From the NCBI GenBank assembly GCA_025997715.1, contig BNUY01000127.1, forward strand, positions 1 through 9,072: 9,072 bases of DNA, given 5' to 3'. The position numbers were made by a program, and so were the translations under genes. The stretch comes from Spirochaetia bacterium. GTDB taxonomy: Bacteria; Spirochaetota; Spirochaetia; Treponematales; Breznakiellaceae. This document shows positions 6,401 to 9,072 of this stretch, in pieces. How positions within the stretch are numbered: position 1 is the stretch's first letter; each line of letters begins with the position of its first letter. The notes beneath the pieces are model-generated. The model was not told the origin of the DNA. It did no database searches and saw nothing but the letters and a program-made list of their open reading frames with translations.

Positions 6401-7414
6401 AACGAAGAAACAAACGACGACGAAATCAGCCTCATAGATCTCTTTGCCGTCCTCTGGCATCGCAAGATCATGATTCTCGTAATAACCCTAATCGCTATGG
6501 TTGGGGTCGTTGTATATGCGGTTATTTCTCTCAAATTACCCTCAGAAACATCTCCTCTCCCCAATGAATATACCCCCACCGCTCTCATGCTCATCAACAA
6601 CGCCTCATCATCCGGCGGCGGTATGGCAGCAATGCTTGGCGCCAGCGGCCTCGGCGGCCTCGCAGGCCTTGCCGGTGTCAGTACCGGGTCTACCTTCAGC
6701 GACCTTGCCATATACCTGGTCGGTACAAACAGTCTCCTTGATTCGGTCGTGGATGAGTTTGACCTCATTACCCGGTATAACATTGAAACACCTAAAGCTA
6801 AAGCAAAGTCTCCCCGCGCCGATAGCAGGAAGGTACTTAAAAAGATACTTACTGCTTCTTCTGATGAAAAGAGCGGTGTCTTCAGTATTAGTTTTACCGA
6901 TACTGATCCGGTATTCGCCCAGCGTGTTGTAAACTTTTGTGTCAGTTACCTCCAAGCGTGGTTTGATGAACTAGGCATCGACAAAAACAAACTGGAAAAA
7001 GAAAACCTGGAAAAAAATATCCGGAATACCTACGATGAGATCATGAAACGTGAACTGGAAACCCGCCAGTTAGAACAATCGGTTCAGCGGGGCGGGGTGA
7101 ATATCCCTGCAATCTCGCTTGACCTCAGCCGCATCCAGTTGGAATTGGGCGCACAGCGCCAAGTCTATACCCAGCTTAAAGTTCAGTACGAACTCCTCAA
7201 AGTAACCATGGCCAGCGAAAAACCCGTCTTCCAAATCCTGGAAATGGCCGAAGTCCCGGACAAAAAGTCCGGCCCCAGCCGGGGATTGCTCTGCATCATC
7301 GTCACCTTTGCTGCGGGATTCTTCTCAATCTTCCTCGCTTTTGTATTAAACGCTATCTCCAACATCAGGAAAGACCCTGAAGCCATGGCGAAACTCAAAG
7401 GACCACAACGATGA
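6398..7414 (+). CDS. wzz: Wzz/PCP-family polysaccharide chain-length regulator
   Basis: The 338-residue inner-membrane protein has the layout of polysaccharide co-polymerases, which oligomerise and set polymer length. A short acidic cytoplasmic N-terminus leads to ISLIDLFAVLWHRK (10-23), the typical start of the Wzz domain. Transmembrane helix 1 spans ~24-45. A periplasmic domain holds a charged, probably coiled-coil stretch (~195-230). A Pro/Gly segment PDKKSGPSRG (287-296) sits just before transmembrane helix 2 (~297-320), followed by a short basic tail. No C-terminal tyrosine-kinase domain is present. An unusual glycine/alanine-rich stretch lies at ~72-97 (GGGMAAMLGASGLGGLAGLA). The start at 6398 is chosen for its ribosome site and the matching remnant start. 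The stop overlaps the next gene by four bases (ATGA), so the two are probably translationally coupled. The polymer it controls (O-antigen, capsule or exopolysaccharide) is not determined. Confidence 0.9.
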   Translation: MNEETNDDEISLIDLFAVLWHRKIMILVITLIAMVGVVVYAVISLKLPSETSPLPNEYTPTALMLINNASSSGGGMAAMLGASGLGGLAGLAGVSTGSTFSDLAIYLVGTNSLLDSVVDEFDLITRYNIETPKAKAKSPRADSRKVLKKILTASSDEKSGVFSISFTDTDPVFAQRVVNFCVSYLQAWFDELGIDKNKLEKENLEKNIRNTYDEIMKRELETRQLEQSVQRGGVNIPAISLDLSRIQLELGAQRQVYTQLKVQYELLKVTMASEKPVFQILEMAEVPDKKSGPSRGLLCIIVTFAAGFFSIFLAFVLNAISNIRKDPEAMAKLKGPQR

Positions 7415-8880
7415 AACGCTCCCTCTGTCTTGTAACCATTTTTCTCACCGTCCTCACCGCAGTCTTCCCCCAGGTATCCCAGGAAATAGAAGCCACCGCT
7501 GATTTTAGCGTGAACATCCAGCTTGCCCTCTCCAGCCCCGATTACCGGGTAACCGCCGGCGATGTCTATACCCTGGCCTATGCGGCAAACGGAACCCCGG
7601 TAACCTATACGATAGTCGTAGACAGTACCTACCGTATCCAAATATCGAACCTGGGCAGTATTAACGCCGCCGGAAAAACATACCGCCAACTGAAAACCGA
7701 AGCCGAAGCAATCGTGTCGAATAACTATCCTCTTAGCGGCGCACAGCTAGTCCTCACCCAACCCGCATCTTTTCGGGTGTATCTCACCGGCGAGGTAAGC
7801 GCCACGACAATACGCCAAACCTGGGCCTTGGATCGCTTATCCTCGCTCCTAGCCCCCGTCATCCTGACCGCCTATTCATCAATCCGTGATATCACCATCA
7901 CTTCCTCCTCCGGCCAAACCAAAACCTACGACCTCTTTCAAGCCCAGCGTAACGGTGACCTGACCCAGGACCCCTACCTCCGCCCCGGTGATACCATCCA
8001 CATTAACCGCATTGACCGGGTCGTTACCGTTACCGGATCAGTGGAACGGCCCGGGACCTACCAGTTAGTACCCGGAGAAAACCTCTCAGAACTAATAACA
8101 AAGTATGCCTCAAACCTAACCCCCACCGCGGACCCCAGCAGGATAGAATTGGTGCGGTATGTCGCCGCAGAAACTGATTCGGGGGATAAGATATACCTTT
8201 CTGAACAGGATATCGGGAACAACTATCCCCTGCAGCACTCTGATGCGATAACCATCCCGTCAATTATTGACTTGATGCCGGTTATGTTTGTAGAAGGTGC
8301 GGTACGGGGAGAGGAATCCCTGGAAACCGCCGAAAGCAACGCGGCAAACCGGCTCACTATCCGGTTTAACCTTGGGGAAAACTACGCGTCATTGGTGCAG
8401 CGGAATCGCGGGTGGTTCACGGCAATTTCGGATACCCAGAACGCATATCTGCTCCGGGGAGCGGAACGGATACCCCTGAACCTCAACCCCATGCTGTATG
8501 ATTCCAGTTACCGGAGCCAGTATTTTGTGGAACGGAACGATACGCTGATCATCCCGTTCCGGCAGTATTTTGTGACGGTGGCAGGAGCAGTGGTAAAGCC
8601 TGACCGGTATCCGTACATTCCAGACCGTGAATGGGATTACTATGTGGCGCTTGCGGGAGGCTTTGTGATGGAACGGAACACCCGGGAAGTAGTGACGATA
8701 AAAGACATCAGCGGGAAAGAGATGAAGAAGAGCGATCCGATAACGCCCGAAACGACGATAACGGCAAAGACGAATGCGTTTTTGTATTACTTTGGGCAGG
8801 TAAGCCCGGTGGTGACCACGGTATTAGGATTGGTAACGACGGTTCTGTCAATACTCGCGGTAACGGGGGTATTCAATTAG
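7411..8880 (+). CDS. Periplasmic/outer-membrane polysaccharide export protein with poly-export and SLBB domains (Wza-like)
   Basis: The 489-residue protein would help move polysaccharide across the periplasm and outer membrane with Wzz. It opens with a signal peptide (MKRSLCLVTIFLTVLTAVFP), with no cysteine at a lipobox position, unlike E. coli Wza. A poly-export-like domain covers ~45-118 (YRVTAGDVYTLAYA, then a strand-rich region and a YRQLKTEAEAIV helix). SLBB-type repeats follow: ~121-200 (VYLTGEVS to LRPGDTIHI), ~203-283 (VTVTGSVERPGTYQLVPGE to HSDAITIP), a possible degenerate unit ~290-382, and ~386-430 (VTVAGAVVKPDRYPYIPDRE). The last 27 residues (463-489) form a hydrophobic helix ending the protein. 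The gene shares ATGA with wzz and is followed by a rho-independent terminator, so it is the last gene of the transcript. Synonymous codon choice shifts along the gene from C-ending to G-ending. The export role is well supported; placement in the outer membrane is inferred. Confidence 0.9.
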   Translation: MKRSLCLVTIFLTVLTAVFPQVSQEIEATADFSVNIQLALSSPDYRVTAGDVYTLAYAANGTPVTYTIVVDSTYRIQISNLGSINAAGKTYRQLKTEAEAIVSNNYPLSGAQLVLTQPASFRVYLTGEVSATTIRQTWALDRLSSLLAPVILTAYSSIRDITITSSSGQTKTYDLFQAQRNGDLTQDPYLRPGDTIHINRIDRVVTVTGSVERPGTYQLVPGENLSELITKYASNLTPTADPSRIELVRYVAAETDSGDKIYLSEQDIGNNYPLQHSDAITIPSIIDLMPVMFVEGAVRGEESLETAESNAANRLTIRFNLGENYASLVQRNRGWFTAISDTQNAYLLRGAERIPLNLNPMLYDSSYRSQYFVERNDTLIIPFRQYFVTVAGAVVKPDRYPYIPDREWDYYVALAGGFVMERNTREVVTIKDISGKEMKKSDPITPETTITAKTNAFLYYFGQVSPVVTTVLGLVTTVLSILAVTGVFN

Positions 8881-8888
8881 CTCTGCAT

Positions 8889-8907
8889 GGCCGGAAACGG
8901 CCTTTTT
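8889..8907 (+). terminator. Rho-independent terminator after the export gene
   Basis: GGCCG (8889-8893) and CGGCC (8898-8902) form a 5-bp GC-only stem with a GAAA tetraloop, followed at once by TTTTT and more T/A. It begins nine bases after the stop codon at 8878-8880 and closes the operon. Confidence 0.85.
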
Positions 8908-9072
8908 ATTTGCCACAGATGTTATATTATACTAACAAAACCAGTCCCCCCCCCAGACCGTCCGAAAACTAAGTCTCAAGCAGCCCTATTCTTGAAACAT
9001 GCCTAATGTTCCCGGCCCAATTCCTGGATGGAGCCGTTTTTTTCGGAATCATGGGAGTCCCTAAGGTTTCCG
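8908..9072. other. Intergenic end region with a nine-C tract and no supported gene
   Basis: I see no complete gene here. The region contains TATACT at 8928-8933, which resembles a -10 box but has only a weak T-rich candidate -35, and nine consecutive C at 8946-8954. ATG codons at 8999, 9006, 9028 and 9051 are possible starts, but none has a clear ribosome site. The frames from 9006 and 9028 remain open to the window edge, too short to judge. Confidence 0.4.

Noticed and set aside
8631..8972. A + strand frame of 113 codons running past the end of the export gene.
   Set aside because: Most of it overlaps the export gene in another frame with low-complexity charged sequence, and it crosses the terminator. 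No start signal or homology was seen.
9006..9072. A possible new gene starting at ATG 9006 (MFPAQFLDG...).
   Set aside because: Only 22 codons are visible, there is no ribosome site, and competing starts exist in other frames, so it cannot be supported.

Overview
The window looks like part of a surface-polysaccharide (O-antigen, capsule or exopolysaccharide) biosynthesis and export locus from a diderm bacterium. All supported genes are on the + strand. They are closely spaced or overlapping and end at a clear rho-independent terminator (8889-8907). A Wzz-type chain-length regulator followed by a signal-peptide-bearing SLBB export protein argues for an outer membrane. I cannot name the species. 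A spirochaete such as a Treponema relative would fit the gene style, but that is only a guess.

Left part (1-2331), by eye the most AT-rich: the 3' part of a polyprenyl-phosphate sugar-1-phosphate transferase cut by the window edge (2-418), a class I SAM-dependent methyltransferase overlapping it (411-953), and a two-domain protein joining an ATP-grasp ligase to a HAD-type phosphohydrolase (1027-2331).

Middle part (2356-6271), a decayed tandem duplication. Unit 1 has an intact LegC/PseC-like PLP aminotransferase (2356-3501), an intact NDP-sugar 4,6-dehydratase (3506-4696) and the first ~20 codons of a wzz gene running into unrelated sequence (4707-4913). Unit 2 has a second aminotransferase broken by an amber codon and a one-base frameshift (4900-6044), a dehydratase reduced to its two ends by a ~1 kb internal deletion (6049-6271), and a full wzz (6398-7414). 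Decay is complementary: one intact copy of each gene survives.

Right part (6398-8880), by eye the most GC-rich: wzz and the SLBB export gene overlap by 4 bases (ATGA). The last 165 bases hold no supported gene, only a run of nine C and possible but unproven starts of a downstream reading frame.

Working together (inference from families): the dehydratase and aminotransferase would turn an NDP-N-acetylhexosamine into a 4-amino-4,6-dideoxy sugar. The sugar transferase would start chain assembly on undecaprenyl phosphate. The methyltransferase and ATP-grasp/HAD protein would decorate the glycan or make a precursor. Wzz and the SLBB protein would set chain length and carry the product across the periplasm.
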